The notes under the pieces are model-generated. The model searched no databases. It was not told the DNA's origin and saw only the letters and a program-made list of their open reading frames with translations. A stretch of 64,000 bases of DNA from Liopterus haemorrhoidalis (lineage: Eukaryota; Arthropoda; Insecta; Coleoptera; Dytiscidae): NCBI GenBank assembly GCA_963971575.1, contig OZ020611.1, positions 27,263,279 through 27,327,278 of the forward strand, in the 5' to 3' direction. The position numbers were made by a program, and so were the translations under genes. Below, piece by piece: positions 34,405 through 46,199 of this stretch; position 1 is the first letter of the stretch; each line of letters opens with the position of its first letter.

Positions 34405-36113
34405 CAAACTAACGTGGAGCTCACATTTGTTAAGCAATGTGGGGCTCGATTTGTTAAGGAACGTTATGTATTTCGGGCCTTTGCCGAAAAGGACGTTACA
34501 TATTCTGACTTGAGGTTTGTGGATTTAGGCGTTTGCTGAGAAGGAATCACATATTTTGGATGTCCGAGATGAGAGGGGCCGTTTTTGAGAAGACCATATT
34601 TTTATTTCAGTTTGGAGCTGTTTGGATTTTTTTGTGTAATAGGAAAATATGGGTCTTATATTGATTGGTTGTATTCCTTTTGTTCCTAAACCCAACCCTA
34701 AAGAGTTCTCGTAATATGAAATTTAATTTATTTGTTTGAAAAGTTGATTGGATTACTTTCGCTATGTTATTCGTCGTTTATGTTGCTATGATCTGTTCGG
34801 TATTTGGACGACATATTGTACACATTGTTTAGATTTTGAGTTAGTCTCAGTTGATGAGCTAAATAGTTTTTTGTTGTAAGAGTGAGTAAGTTACTGTGTC
34901 TGAGTTGTAGTAACATTGAGTGAGAGGACTCTAATGTATATCCCTGTGAAAATTTTGTGTTGCATTGTATGGCAACAATTGTTGGTAGAATTGTAATTGC
35001 AACATTGGTTATGTTGAATTATATTGGTGACAAGCCGAGTGACTCGGTTGTCAAATGGGTTTAGTGTCTGGTAGAGACATTTGTATTGGTGAGCCAGTTT
35101 AGGGCGAACCATTGAGATTCACACGGGATTCGCTTAGCGGAAAATTAGTTTACTCATATTTACGGTATTATGTACCGAGCTGGTTTATCCAGGAGAATCA
35201 CTCAACGGTTAGAGTATTGGAGAAGAACAGTAGACTTGCTCCGCGATTTTTGTTGTACAATATTTGATTCCTGGTTAGGAAATATTTTGGACGTGACCTA
35301 GAGTACACGGGTCAGGACCGAATCAGATCTAGTAAGTTGAATATAGAGAAATTCATTGTTGTTAATGCGTTTGTCAGATCGTTTTTGAGTTAAGTAGGAA
35401 TTGTCGTAGCGGACGTGTCAGTTGGTTGTCGTTTTGAGAAATCCCGTATTTTTGGGTGAGATATTTGAGATAGCAAGTTAGAATTGCAGTTATTAGTGCG
35501 TTTGTGAATAACGCTTTGTATTTTGAGTGAAGTTAAGTACGTAGAAGTGAGTGTAGGCAGTTAGGTCGGTACGCGTGTCAGTTAGGCTTTCTTTTTGTGT
35601 GAGATAGATTCCCTTCGTGAATGGTTTAGTTAAGATTATGAGTGCGTTGCATAGATTTAGCTAGTTCGTAGTTGTATAAAGTTAGTTAGGAAATAGTGGA
35701 ATCCAACCTTTTTTTTGTAGGGCGCCGACTGCCGTTAGTTTTTCGTTGGAGCTTATCCGCAGTGTGCGCGACGTCAAACCTACTCGTCCTCCTTGCCTTG
35801 TTGGCAATATTATCACCTCCATGGCCTGTTGGTGATAATACCCGTCTGTGCGCTTTGCACATTAGCACCTTGTCTTCGTTGTCTGCAGCAACTACCTTGC
35901 CTCCCGTGGCTGTTTCCGCGTCTTCGCGAACGCCACCCCTAATTAGTTAGGAATTCCGTGTGTTCCACTATTTAGGATGTAAGTAGGATAGAATTGTAAA
36001 TAGTTTATTGATAGTTTTTTTTTTTTTTGAGCGATTGTTTCGTGCGAATGCAATTTAGTATAAAGATACGGGGTCTTTAGAGACCCGCGTCTCTTTTTAA
36101 GCAAAGGGGGAGT
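34405..36113 (+). mobile_element. 5' internal region of the LTR element, non-coding
   Basis: No gag, protease, RT, RNase H or integrase motif in any frame. The longest frames are 73-84 codons; the 84-codon plus frame at 35696-35950 is hydrophobic (LLVLLALLAILS) but resembles nothing known. A perfect 10-bp hairpin TATTATCACC/GGTGATAATA lies at about 35809-35841. It ends with a second polypurine tract. Nearly identical to 41099-42807 on minus. Size and lack of genes fit a LARD-type non-autonomous LTR element. Confidence 0.75.
36100..36113 (+). other. internal (central) polypurine tract
   Basis: AGCAAAGGGGGAGT, followed by TGTTACGG. It lies in the middle of the element, like central PPTs of some LTR elements. 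The left edge of the whole array (29283) begins with the base right after this tract. Confidence 0.55.
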
Positions 36114-36919
36114 TGTTACGGCCTATTCTAGCTGACAACACTGCTTATAAAACTACCTTAACGTAACCTACCTTAACGTACAAAAACTTATGCTATTCTC
36201 ACTAAAGGATACAGTATTGTGTATTTGTGCGAAACAACTGACTAGCCTCCTGACAATCTACTTAAAAGTAGCCGTTCTTGCTACAGAAATATAAATTAAC
36301 ATCTGAATTCTCGTATTCTGTCAAAAACTTTTAGGTTATGTCATTTTGACACATGGGAATAATCACATTCTTTTGCATTTTGGAGTATGAATACTTCATT
36401 AGAACCTGGAAATTACAGACTATTAGCGTGTATTACGTATATAAGGAACATACTTACAACTTGTAATAAAATACAATGTTGACATTCGTGATTTTTAACG
36501 CCGATAAGAAAGAATGTTGTCATTTTTGATAACTGTCTGAGTCACGTGGTTTTGCCCACGTGAGTCTAGTGTCCATCAGACAGTTGTAGGAAAGGTGGAA
36601 GTGGTGAAGGGGGGGCATATATAATGGAATGTTATATGCCATTTTGTCTCTTCAATGTCGTAATTCAAGAAGTATAGAGGTTCCCTAAGGGGTGGAGACT
36701 CAGTAACACGTGCCAAATTTTAATCCACAAGTTTTTGTGAAAATTATTTGAGAAGATAATGCTGGTTCACCTGTGGATTCGCTAAGCGGAAAAGGCACGT
36801 GATACATCATGTTTTGGGAATGCAAAACGCGACTTACGTCGGAATTAGGAGTTTTCTACCCCTAGATGGCAATTGAGTTACGACGTTTCGCCACTAAAAC
36901 ACCGAGTGGCAACATGGAC
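36114..36919 (+). mobile_element. 3' internal copy lacking intron and PPT (processed copy)
   Basis: Colinear with 29283-31022 (without the 945-bp insertion), then jumps exactly over the 92-bp intron, continues TGGCAACATGGAC, and then goes directly to LTR R3. A further 943 bp, including the terminal PPT, is missing relative to the unspliced copies. The intron loss is precise; the second deletion has no splice-site bases at its ends. Confidence 0.88.
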
Positions 36920-37991
36920 TGTGGAGTCAGTCTCTTGACAACGATGGATTCTTGAATCAACGCGACTTCGTTGCCAATAGACGGATTGGGATTTCAATAG
37001 TATTAAGGCGAGAGAATTGTAGTAAAAATTTAAATCGGGTTTTGAACAAGCGCTGGCTTTCCGATTCTAAAACTCTTCCGGATTTTTCCTAACGGTATTG
37101 CCAACCGGAATACCGTTACCATTTTTCAACGTAATTATTCACTGTAGTATTTTTTATATTAAGTATAATTTATTCCTGTGCAAAAGTTCACGCAGCCCTA
37201 GGGCAGTTGTAGCATAAGTAATCCAATCACATGTTACTGGGTATTTATACCGCATTACAAGTAATTCAGTTGTTAGTTTAAATTGTAATTAATTACCGGT
37301 TAAAGATTCAGTTGTTTAATTTCCTTTGGCCATTTGTGAGTACTTAGTTTTCTAAATTTTGGATTTAACTTAGATATTTTGCCCGTAGATTAAATAATTT
37401 ATTTTTTTGTATTAACTTTGTCGTACTCCGAACTAAAAAGGGAATATTCAACTGGTCATTGATCTTGTAATTCTTAATATTTTGGTTATAGATTTTGCGT
37501 ATTGAGTATTCATTTAGTGAATAATTGATTTTGTTTATAGATTTTGCGTATTGAATATTCGTTTAGCGGATATTATTTATTTTGTTATTGCTATTTGTTA
37601 GTTACTGATTATTTTTGTTAATAAATTTAGTTATTGAGAATTTTGGTGTTTCTATCACGAGAACTCTATTCCTTCCCCTGGGGTTTTATTTTTCTTCCAG
37701 AATTTAGGGCAATAGAAGCGAAGTGACTGGCGCCGTATAAATTTTAGGCCGCACATAGGTATGGATAATTAAAGGACCACCCTGCATAGTCACATCTACC
37801 TCTAGACTGGGCTGGCGGCCTTCTACCTTGCCCTGGACAGCTGATAGCCGCTGGAGTCACTTCACAGTGGTTACGGAATTCATATTTTTCCCCATTTAGG
37901 TTTTTAGCGACCGATCAGAGAGCTGAGCGGACGCTGGCGTATGCCAACTATATAACGCTGGAGTCTGGCCGTAATATACGTTATATATTTC
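36920..37991 (+). repeat. LTR copy R3 (1072 bp)
   Basis: As R2, 7-T tract. Followed by PBS and 194 bp of leader. Confidence 0.9.
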
Positions 37992-38186
37992 TGGCGCCCA
38001 ACGTGGGGCCAAACTAACGTGGAGCTCACATTTGTTAAGCAATGTGGGGCTCGATTTGTTAAGGAACGTTATGTATTTCGGGCCTTTGCCGAAAAGGACG
38101 TTACATATTCTGACTTGAGGTTTGTGGATTTAGGCGTTTGCTGAGAAGGAATCACATATTTTGGATGTCCGAGATGAGAGGGGCCA
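37992..38186 (+). repeat. leader fragment at the centre of the palindrome
   Basis: PBS plus leader as in 34387-34580, cut at GAGAGGGGCC and joined to the inverted LTR R4 with a GCC overlap (leader …GGGGCC; LTR side GCCAGAAAT). Confidence 0.85.
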
Positions 38187-39259
38187 GAAATATATAACGT
38201 ATATTACGGCCAGACTCCAGCGTTATATAGTTGGCATACGCCAGCGTCCGCTCAGCTCTCTGATCGGTCGCTAAAAACCTAAATGGGGAAAAATATGAAT
38301 TCCGTAACCACTGTGAAGTGACTCCAGCGGCTATCAGCTGTCCAGGGCAAGGTAGAAGGCCGCCAGCCCAGTCTAGAGGTAGATGTGACTATGCAGGGTG
38401 GTCCTTTAATTATCCATACCTATGTGCGGCCTAAAATTTATACGGCGCCAGTCACTTCGCTTCTATTGCCCTAAATTCTGGAAGAAAAATAAAACCCCAG
38501 GGGAAGGAATAGAGTTCTCGTGATAGAAACACCAAAATTCTCAATAACTAAATTTATTAACAAAAATAATCAGTAACTAACAAATAGCAATAACAAAATA
38601 AATAATATCCGCTAAACGAATATTCAATACGCAAAATCTATAAACAAAATCAATTATTCACTAAATGAATACTCAATACGCAAAATCTATAACCAAAATA
38701 TTAAGAATTACAAGATCAATGACCAGTTGAATATTCCCTTTTTAGTTCGGAGTACGACAAAGTTAATACAAAAAAAATAAATTATTTAATCTACGGGCAA
38801 AATATCTAAGTTAAATCCAAAATTTAGAAAACTAAGTACTCACAAATGGCCAAAGGAAATTAAACAACTGAATCTTTAACCGGTAATTAATTACAATTTA
38901 AACTAACAACTGAATTACTTGTAATGCGGTATAAATACCCAGTAACATGTGATTGGATTACTTATGCTACAACTGCCCTAGGGCTGCGTGAACTTTTGCA
39001 CAGGAATAAATTATACTTAATATAAAAAATACTACAGTGAATAATTACGTTGAAAAATGGTAACGGTATTCCGGTTGGCAATACCGTTAGGAAAAATCCG
39101 GAAGAGTTTTAGAATCGGAAAGCCAGCGCTTGTTCAAAACCCGATTTAAATTTTTACTACAATTCTCTCGCCTTAATACTATTGAAATCCCAATCCGTCT
39201 ATTGGCAACGAAGTCGCGTTGATTCAAGAATCCATCGTTGTCAAGAGACTGACTCCACA
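38187..39259 (-). repeat. LTR copy R4 (1073 bp), 3' LTR
   Basis: 8-T tract like R1; mirror of R1 (coordinates sum to 71330). Confidence 0.9.
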
Positions 39260-40215
39260 TATCCCCTTTTACTCTTAAAAACCCGTGATACGTCAACAAA
39301 AAAATCTCCGCGAGATGCCAAAAAAAATGACGCACCACCCTACCCACTGACTCAACGGAAATGATCAAAATTTAAAAAAAAAATCGAGACAAAAAAAAAT
39401 TAAGGAAGACTGGTCAAAAAAAAATAAATAAAAAAAACGATGCTTGTGGCTGAGGTTCTGCCCGATTGAAGTTAACGTTAATTCCTCCCAAAATAATACA
39501 AACCCGATCCTCGATAACGTGAACAGCAAGTAACACGAATACTTGACCAGTAAGTATTCAAAGTAAGGAGTAACCTGCGTGTTTGAAAGCTAATTCACAA
39601 CCTCCAGTTATCAAGGAAAATATACTTTACGGACAGACTGAATTTACATTACGCGGCAACAATAAAAATGAGCGATTCGTGAACAAAAATTATTGTACCT
39701 CCAAAAATAATACGGTGACGACACAGTCCACCCGTACACGCAACAGCGTACTCAATAAATCCAAAAACATATCTCAATAACTCAAAAATATCTCAAGATA
39801 CAACAAAACTTGAGAAACCTCAATGCATTTCAGCTAATAATACAGTACAAATAATAACACACACTTAATAATCATGGCCATAACTCATAAGGGTGTACCA
39901 GACGCAGCCCTACACTATTAACGTTAAGAATCACAAAAACATCCCCAAACGGGAATTCCAATACGTTAATAGGGCAGAGTCGCTTCTGTTACAAAATTTC
40001 AAACATTTCCAAAGTATACTCAGCTGAAACACAGTAATTCTCGCAACACCCTGTAGCAACAGGTCTCAATTGATACAATAATTTTCACGCTACATCTTCC
40101 ACGGATCGCTCCAAAATCGGCTCTTCAACCCTTACACGTGGGGGACAGTATAATCTCGAAAGCAGGATCCTCGCTCGAGAAAGAATACTCAACTTAGGCC
40201 CGTCCATGTTGCCAC

Positions 40216-40307
40216 TAAATTTACAAAATACAAAGAAATACTTTACATTAGAACACTGGATTATTCAAAACTGATTAGCGGGTAATACTGTATAAAAGAA
40301 ACATACC
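40216..40307 (-). other. intron retained in the minus-strand copy
   Basis: Mirror of 31023-31114; begins (minus) GTATGT and ends TTTAG. Confidence 0.88.
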
Positions 40308-42825
40308 TCGGTGTTTTAGTGGCGAAACGTCGTAACTCAATTGCCATCTAGGGGTAGAAAACTCCTAATTCCGACGTAAGTCGCGTTTTGCATTCCCAAA
40401 ACATGATGTATCACGTGCCTTTTCCGCTTAGCGAATCCACAGGTGAACCAGCATTATCTTCTCAAATAATTTTCACAAAAACTTGTGGATTAAAATTTGG
40501 CACGTGTTACTGAGTCTCCACCCCTTAGGGAACCTCTATACTTCTTGAATTACGACATTGAAGAGACAAAATGGCATATAACATTCCATTATATATGCCC
40601 CCCCTTCACCACTTCCACCTTTCCTACAACTGTCTGATGGACACTAGACTCACGTGGGCAAAACCACGTGACTCAGACAGTTATCAAAAATGACAACATT
40701 CTTTCTTATCGGCGTTAAAAATCACGAATGTCAACATTGTATTTTATTACAAGTTGTAAGTATGTTCCTTATATACGTAATACACGCTAATAGTCTGTAA
40801 TTTCCAGGTTCTAATGAAGTATTCATACTCCAAAATGCAAAAGAATGTGATTATTCCCATGTGTCAAAATGACATAACCTAAAAGTTTTTGACAGAATAC
40901 GAGAATTCAGATGTTAATTTATATTTCTGTAGCAAGAACGGCTACTTTTAAGTAGATTGTCAGGAGGCTAGTCAGTTGTTTCGCACAAATACACAATACT
41001 GTATCCTTTAGTGAGAATAGCATAAGTTTTTGTACGTTAAGGTAGGTTACGTTAAGGTAGTTTTATAAGCAGTGTTGTCAGCTAGAATAGGCCGTAACAA
41101 CTCCCCCTTTGCTTAAAAAGAGACGCGGGTCTCTAAAGACCCCGTATCTTTATACTAAATTGCATTCGCACGAAACAATCGCTCAAAAAAAAAAAAACTA
41201 TCAATAAACTATTTACAATTCTATCCTACTTACATCCTAAATAGTGGAACACACGGAATTCCTAACTAATTAGGGGTGGCGTTCGCGAAGACGCGGAAAC
41301 AGCCACGGGAGGCAAGGTAGTTGCTGCAGACAACGAAGACAAGGTGCTAATGTGCAAAGCGCACAGACGGGTATTATCACCAACAGGCCATGGAGGTGAT
41401 AATATTGCCAACAAGGCAAGGAGGACGAGTAGGTTTGACGTCGCGCACACTGCGGATAAGCTCCAACGAAAAACTAACGGCAGTCGGCGCCCTACAAAAA
41501 AAAGGTTGGATTCCACTATTTCCTAACTAACTTTATACAACTACGAACTAGCTAAATCTATGCAACGCACTCATAATCTTAACTAAACCATTCACGAAGG
41601 GAATCTATCTCACACAAAAAGAAAGCCTAACTGACACGCGTACCGACCTAACTGCCTACACTCACTTCTACGTACTTAACTTCACTCAAAATACAAAGCG
41701 TTATTCACAAACGCACTAATAACTGCAATTCTAACTTGCTATCTCAAATATCTCACCCAAAAATACGGGATTTCTCAAAACGACAACCAACTGACACGTC
41801 CGCTACGACAATTCCTACTTAACTCAAAAACGATCTGACAAACGCATTAACAACAATGAATTTCTCTATATTCAACTTACTAGATCTGATTCGGTCCTGA
41901 CCCGTGTACTCTAGGTCACGTCCAAAATATTTCCTAACCAGGAATCAAATATTGTACAACAAAAATCGCGGAGCAAGTCTACTGTTCTTCTCCAATACTC
42001 TAACCGTTGAGTGATTCTCCTGGATAAACCAGCTCGGTACATAATACCGTAAATATGAGTAAACTAATTTTCCGCTAAGCGAATCCCGTGTGAATCTCAA
42101 TGGTTCGCCCTAAACTGGCTCACCAATACAAATGTCTCTACCAGACACTAAACCCATTTGACAACCGAGTCACTCGGCTTGTCACCAATATAATTCAACA
42201 TAACCAATGTTGCAATTACAATTCTACCAACAATTGTTGCCATACAATGCAACACAAAATTTTCACAGGGATATACATTAGAGTCCTCTCACTCAATGTT
42301 ACTACAACTCAGACACAGTAACTTACTCACTCTTACAACAAAAAACTATTTAGCTCATCAACTGAGACTAACTCAAAATCTAAACAATGTGTACAATATG
42401 TCGTCCAAATACCGAACAGATCATAGCAACATAAACGACGAATAACATAGCGAAAGTAATCCAATCAACTTTTCAAACAAATAAATTAAATTTCATATTA
42501 CGAGAACTCTTTAGGGTTGGGTTTAGGAACAAAAGGAATACAACCAATCAATATAAGACCCATATTTTCCTATTACACAAAAAAATCCAAACAGCTCCAA
42601 ACTGAAATAAAAATATGGTCTTCTCAAAAACGGCCCCTCTCATCTCGGACATCCAAAATATGTGATTCCTTCTCAGCAAACGCCTAAATCCACAAACCTC
42701 AAGTCAGAATATGTAACGTCCTTTTCGGCAAAGGCCCGAAATACATAACGTTCCTTAACAAATCGAGCCCCACATTGCTTAACAAATGTGAGCTCCACGT
42801 TAGTTTGGCCCCACGTTGGGCGCCA

Positions 42826-43897
42826 GAAATATATAACGTATATTACGGCCAGACTCCAGCGTTATATAGTTGGCATACGCCAGCGTCCGCTCAGCTCTCT
42901 GATCGGTCGCTAAAAACCTAAATGGGGAAAAATATGAATTCCGTAACCACTGTGAAGTGACTCCAGCGGCTATCAGCTGTCCAGGGCAAGGTAGAAGGCC
43001 GCCAGCCCAGTCTAGAGGTAGATGTGACTATGCAGGGTGGTCCTTTAATTATCCATACCTATGTGCGGCCTAAAATTTATACGGCGCCAGTCACTTCGCT
43101 TCTATTGCCCTAAATTCTGGAAGAAAAATAAAACCCCAGGGGAAGGAATAGAGTTCTCGTGATAGAAACACCAAAATTCTCAATAACTAAATTTATTAAC
43201 AAAAATAATCAGTAACTAACAAATAGCAATAACAAAATAAATAATATCCGCTAAACGAATATTCAATACGCAAAATCTATAAACAAAATCAATTATTCAC
43301 TAAATGAATACTCAATACGCAAAATCTATAACCAAAATATTAAGAATTACAAGATCAATGACCAGTTGAATATTCCCTTTTTAGTTCGGAGTACGACAAA
43401 GTTAATACAAAAAAATAAATTATTTAATCTACGGGCAAAATATCTAAGTTAAATCCAAAATTTAGAAAACTAAGTACTCACAAATGGCCAAAGGAAATTA
43501 AACAACTGAATCTTTAACCGGTAATTAATTACAATTTAAACTAACAACTGAATTACTTGTAATGCGGTATAAATACCCAGTAACATGTGATTGGATTACT
43601 TATGCTACAACTGCCCTAGGGCTGCGTGAACTTTTGCACAGGAATAAATTATACTTAATATAAAAAATACTACAGTGAATAATTACGTTGAAAAATGGTA
43701 ACGGTATTCCGGTTGGCAATACCGTTAGGAAAAATCCGGAAGAGTTTTAGAATCGGAAAGCCAGCGCTTGTTCAAAACCCGATTTAAATTTTTACTACAA
43801 TTCTCTCGCCTTAATACTATTGAAATCCCAATCCGTCTATTGGCAACGAAGTCGCGTTGATTCAAGAATCCATCGTTGTCAAGAGACTGACTCCACA
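42826..43897 (-). repeat. LTR copy R5 (1072 bp), 5' LTR
   Basis: 7-T tract like R2; mirror of R2 (sum 77212). Confidence 0.9.
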
Positions 43898-43922
43898 AAT
43901 GTGAGCCCCACGTTGGGCGCCA
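43898..43922 (-). other. short leader with extended tRNA-Lys PBS
   Basis: Reads GAGCCCCACGTTGGGCGCCA on plus, which equals the last 20 nt of tRNA-Lys including CCA. Other leaders diverge after 18 nt. The junction joins R5 to R6. Confidence 0.75.
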
Positions 43923-44975
43923 GAAATATATAACGTATATTACGGCCAGACTCCAGCGTTATATAGTTGGCATACGCCAGCGTCCGCTCAGCTCTCTGAT
44001 CGGTCGCTAAAAACCTAAATGGGGAAAAATATGAATTCCGTAACCACTGTGAAGTGACTCCAGTGGCTATCAGCTGTCCAGGGCAAGGTAGAAGGCCGCC
44101 AGCCCAGTCTAGAGGTAAATGTGACTATGCAGGGTGGTCCTGTAATTATCAATGTCGATGTGCGGCCTAAAATTTATACGGCGCCAGTCACTTCGCTTCT
44201 ATTGCCCTAAATTCTGGAAGAAAAATAAAACCCCAGGGGAAGGAATAGAGTTCTCTTAATAGAAACACCAAAATTCTGAATAACTAAATTTATTAACAAA
44301 AATAATCAGTAACTAACAAATAGCAATAACAAAATAAATAATATCCGCTAAACGAATATTCAATACGCAAAATCTATAACCAAAATCAATTATTCACTAA
44401 ATGAATACTCAATACGCAAAATCTATAACCAAAATATTAAGAATTACAAGATCAATGACCAGTTGAATATTCCCTTTTTAGTTCGGAGTACGACAAAGTT
44501 AATACAAAAAAAATAAATTATTTAATCTACGGGCAAAATATCTACGTTAAATCCAAAATTTTAGAAACTAAGTACTCACGAGTGGCCAAAGGAAATTAAA
44601 CAACTGAATCTTTAACCGGTAATTAATTACAATTTAAACTAACAACTGAATTACTTGTAATGCGGTATAAATACCCAGTAACATGTGATTGGATTACTTA
44701 TGCTACAACTGCCCTAGGGCTGCGTGAACTTTTGCACAGGAATTATATACTTAATATAAAAATACTACAATGATTAATTACGTTGAAAAATGGTAACGGT
44801 ATTCCGGTTGGCAATACCGTTAGGAAAAATCCGGAAGAGGGCTAGAATCGGAAAGCCAGCGCTTTTTCGAAACCCGATTTAAATTTTTACTACAATTCTC
44901 TCGCCTTAATACTATTGAAATCCCAATCCGTCTATTGGCAACGAAGTCGCGTTGATTCAAGAATCCATCGTTGTC
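43923..44975 (-). repeat. LTR copy R6, diverged variant
   Basis: Same LTR with a set of substitutions shared with R7 (for example CATCGACATTGATAATTACA on plus in R7 where R1-R5 have a different version). Truncated by about 18 bp at the LTR start. Confidence 0.88.
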
Positions 44976-44982
44976 TGCAGCA

Positions 44983-46047
44983 TGTGGAGTCAGTCTCTTG
45001 ACAACGATGGATTCTTGAATCAACGCGACTTCGTTGCCAATAGACGGATTGGGATTTCAATAGTATTAAGGCGAGAGAATTGTAGTAAAAATTTAAATCG
45101 GGTTTCGAAAAAGCGCTGGCTTTCCGATTCTAGCCCTCTTCCGGATTTTTCCTAACGGTATTGCCAACCGGAATACCGTTACCATTTTTCAACGTAATTA
45201 ATCATTGTAGTATTTTTATATTAAGTATATAATTCCTGTGCAAAAGTTCACGCAGCCCTAGGGCAGTTGTAGCATAAGTAATCCAATCACATGTTACTGG
45301 GTATTTATACCGCATTACAAGTAATTCAGTTGTTAGTTTAAATTGTAATTAATTACCGGTTAAAGATTCAGTTGTTTAATTTCCTTTGGCCACTCGTGAG
45401 TACTTAGTTTCTAAAATTTTGGATTTAACGTAGATATTTTGCCCGTAGATTAAATAATTTATTTTTTTTGTATTAACTTTGTCGTACTCCGAACTAAAAA
45501 GGGAATATTCAACTGGTCATTGATCTTGTAATTCTTAATATTTTGGTTATAGATTTTGCGTATTGAGTATTCATTTAGTGAATAATTGATTTTGGTTATA
45601 GATTTTGCGTATTGAATATTCGTTTAGCGGATATTATTTATTTTGTTATTGCTATTTGTTAGTTACTGATTATTTTTGTTAATAAATTTAGTTATTCAGA
45701 ATTTTGGTGTTTCTATTAAGAGAACTCTATTCCTTCCCCTGGGGTTTTATTTTTCTTCCAGAATTTAGGGCAATAGAAGCGAAGTGACTGGCGCCGTATA
45801 AATTTTAGGCCGCACATCGACATTGATAATTACAGGACCACCCTGCATAGTCACATTTACCTCTAGACTGGGCTGGCGGCCTTCTACCTTGCCCTGGACA
45901 GCTGATAGCCACTGGAGTCACTTCACAGTGGTTACGGAATTCATATTTTTCCCCATTTAGGTTTTTAGCGACCGATCAGAGAGCTGAGCGGACGCTGGCG
46001 TATGCCAACTATATAACGCTGGAGTCTGGCCGTAATATACGTTATAT
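44983..46047 (+). repeat. LTR copy R7, diverged variant
   Basis: Forms a ~1.05-kb palindrome with R6 around a 24-nt centre (44976-44999). The right end CGTTATA(T) meets hAT host sequence TGTTGTACC; TGTT here matches the four bases before 29283. Confidence 0.88.
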
Positions 46048-46178
46048 GTTGTACCAATTATCGTACATTAGTCAAAATTATCGTATTTTACGTACGATAA
46101 TGAAAACTGTATCATACATCGTACAAAGATTCAAATTATCGTATGTGTACGATAATTATCGTACGGTTGGCAACACTG

Positions 46179-46186
46179 AGTCGAAT
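46179..46186. repeat. 8-bp TSD, right copy (AGTCGAAT)
   Basis: Exact repeat of 28829-28836. Confidence 0.85.
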
Positions 46187-46199
46187 ATATAGAATTTTA

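Larger units (their letters stand above)
38187..43897 (-). mobile_element. complete non-autonomous LTR retroelement (5.7 kb, minus strand)
   Basis: Read on minus: 5' LTR R5 (43897-42826, 1072 bp), tRNA-Lys PBS (42825-42808), 5' internal region (to 41100), internal PPT, 3' internal region with intron (40307-40216), terminal PPT (39275-39260), 3' LTR R4 (39259-38187, 1073 bp). The internal region is 3566 bp and encodes no retroelement protein. This is the reference copy from which the permuted left arm and processed copy can be understood. It would depend on proteins from an autonomous relative. Confidence 0.85.
28837..46178. mobile_element. hAT-like element (17.3 kb) filled by an LTR-retroelement array
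   Basis: Starts CAGTGTTGCCAAC and ends with its exact complement, flanked by an exact 8-bp TSD AGTCGAAT. Both ends carry subterminal ATTATCGTA words (several copies each). The host element itself is only 28837-29282 plus 46047-46178, about 0.58 kb, with no transposase. Everything between is the LTR array described below. CAG…CTG termini plus an 8-bp TSD are the hAT hallmark; exact family unknown. Confidence 0.85.

Noticed and set aside
36906..36920. Second spliced intron removing 31128-32070
   Set aside because: The lost segment starts GGGCC and ends GGATA, without GT-AG boundaries, so it is treated as a deletion.
31549..45155. Short frames (60-93 codons) repeated in the LTR array as conserved proteins
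   Set aside because: They are identical only because the DNA copies are near identical, they occur on both strands, and none has a recognisable domain.
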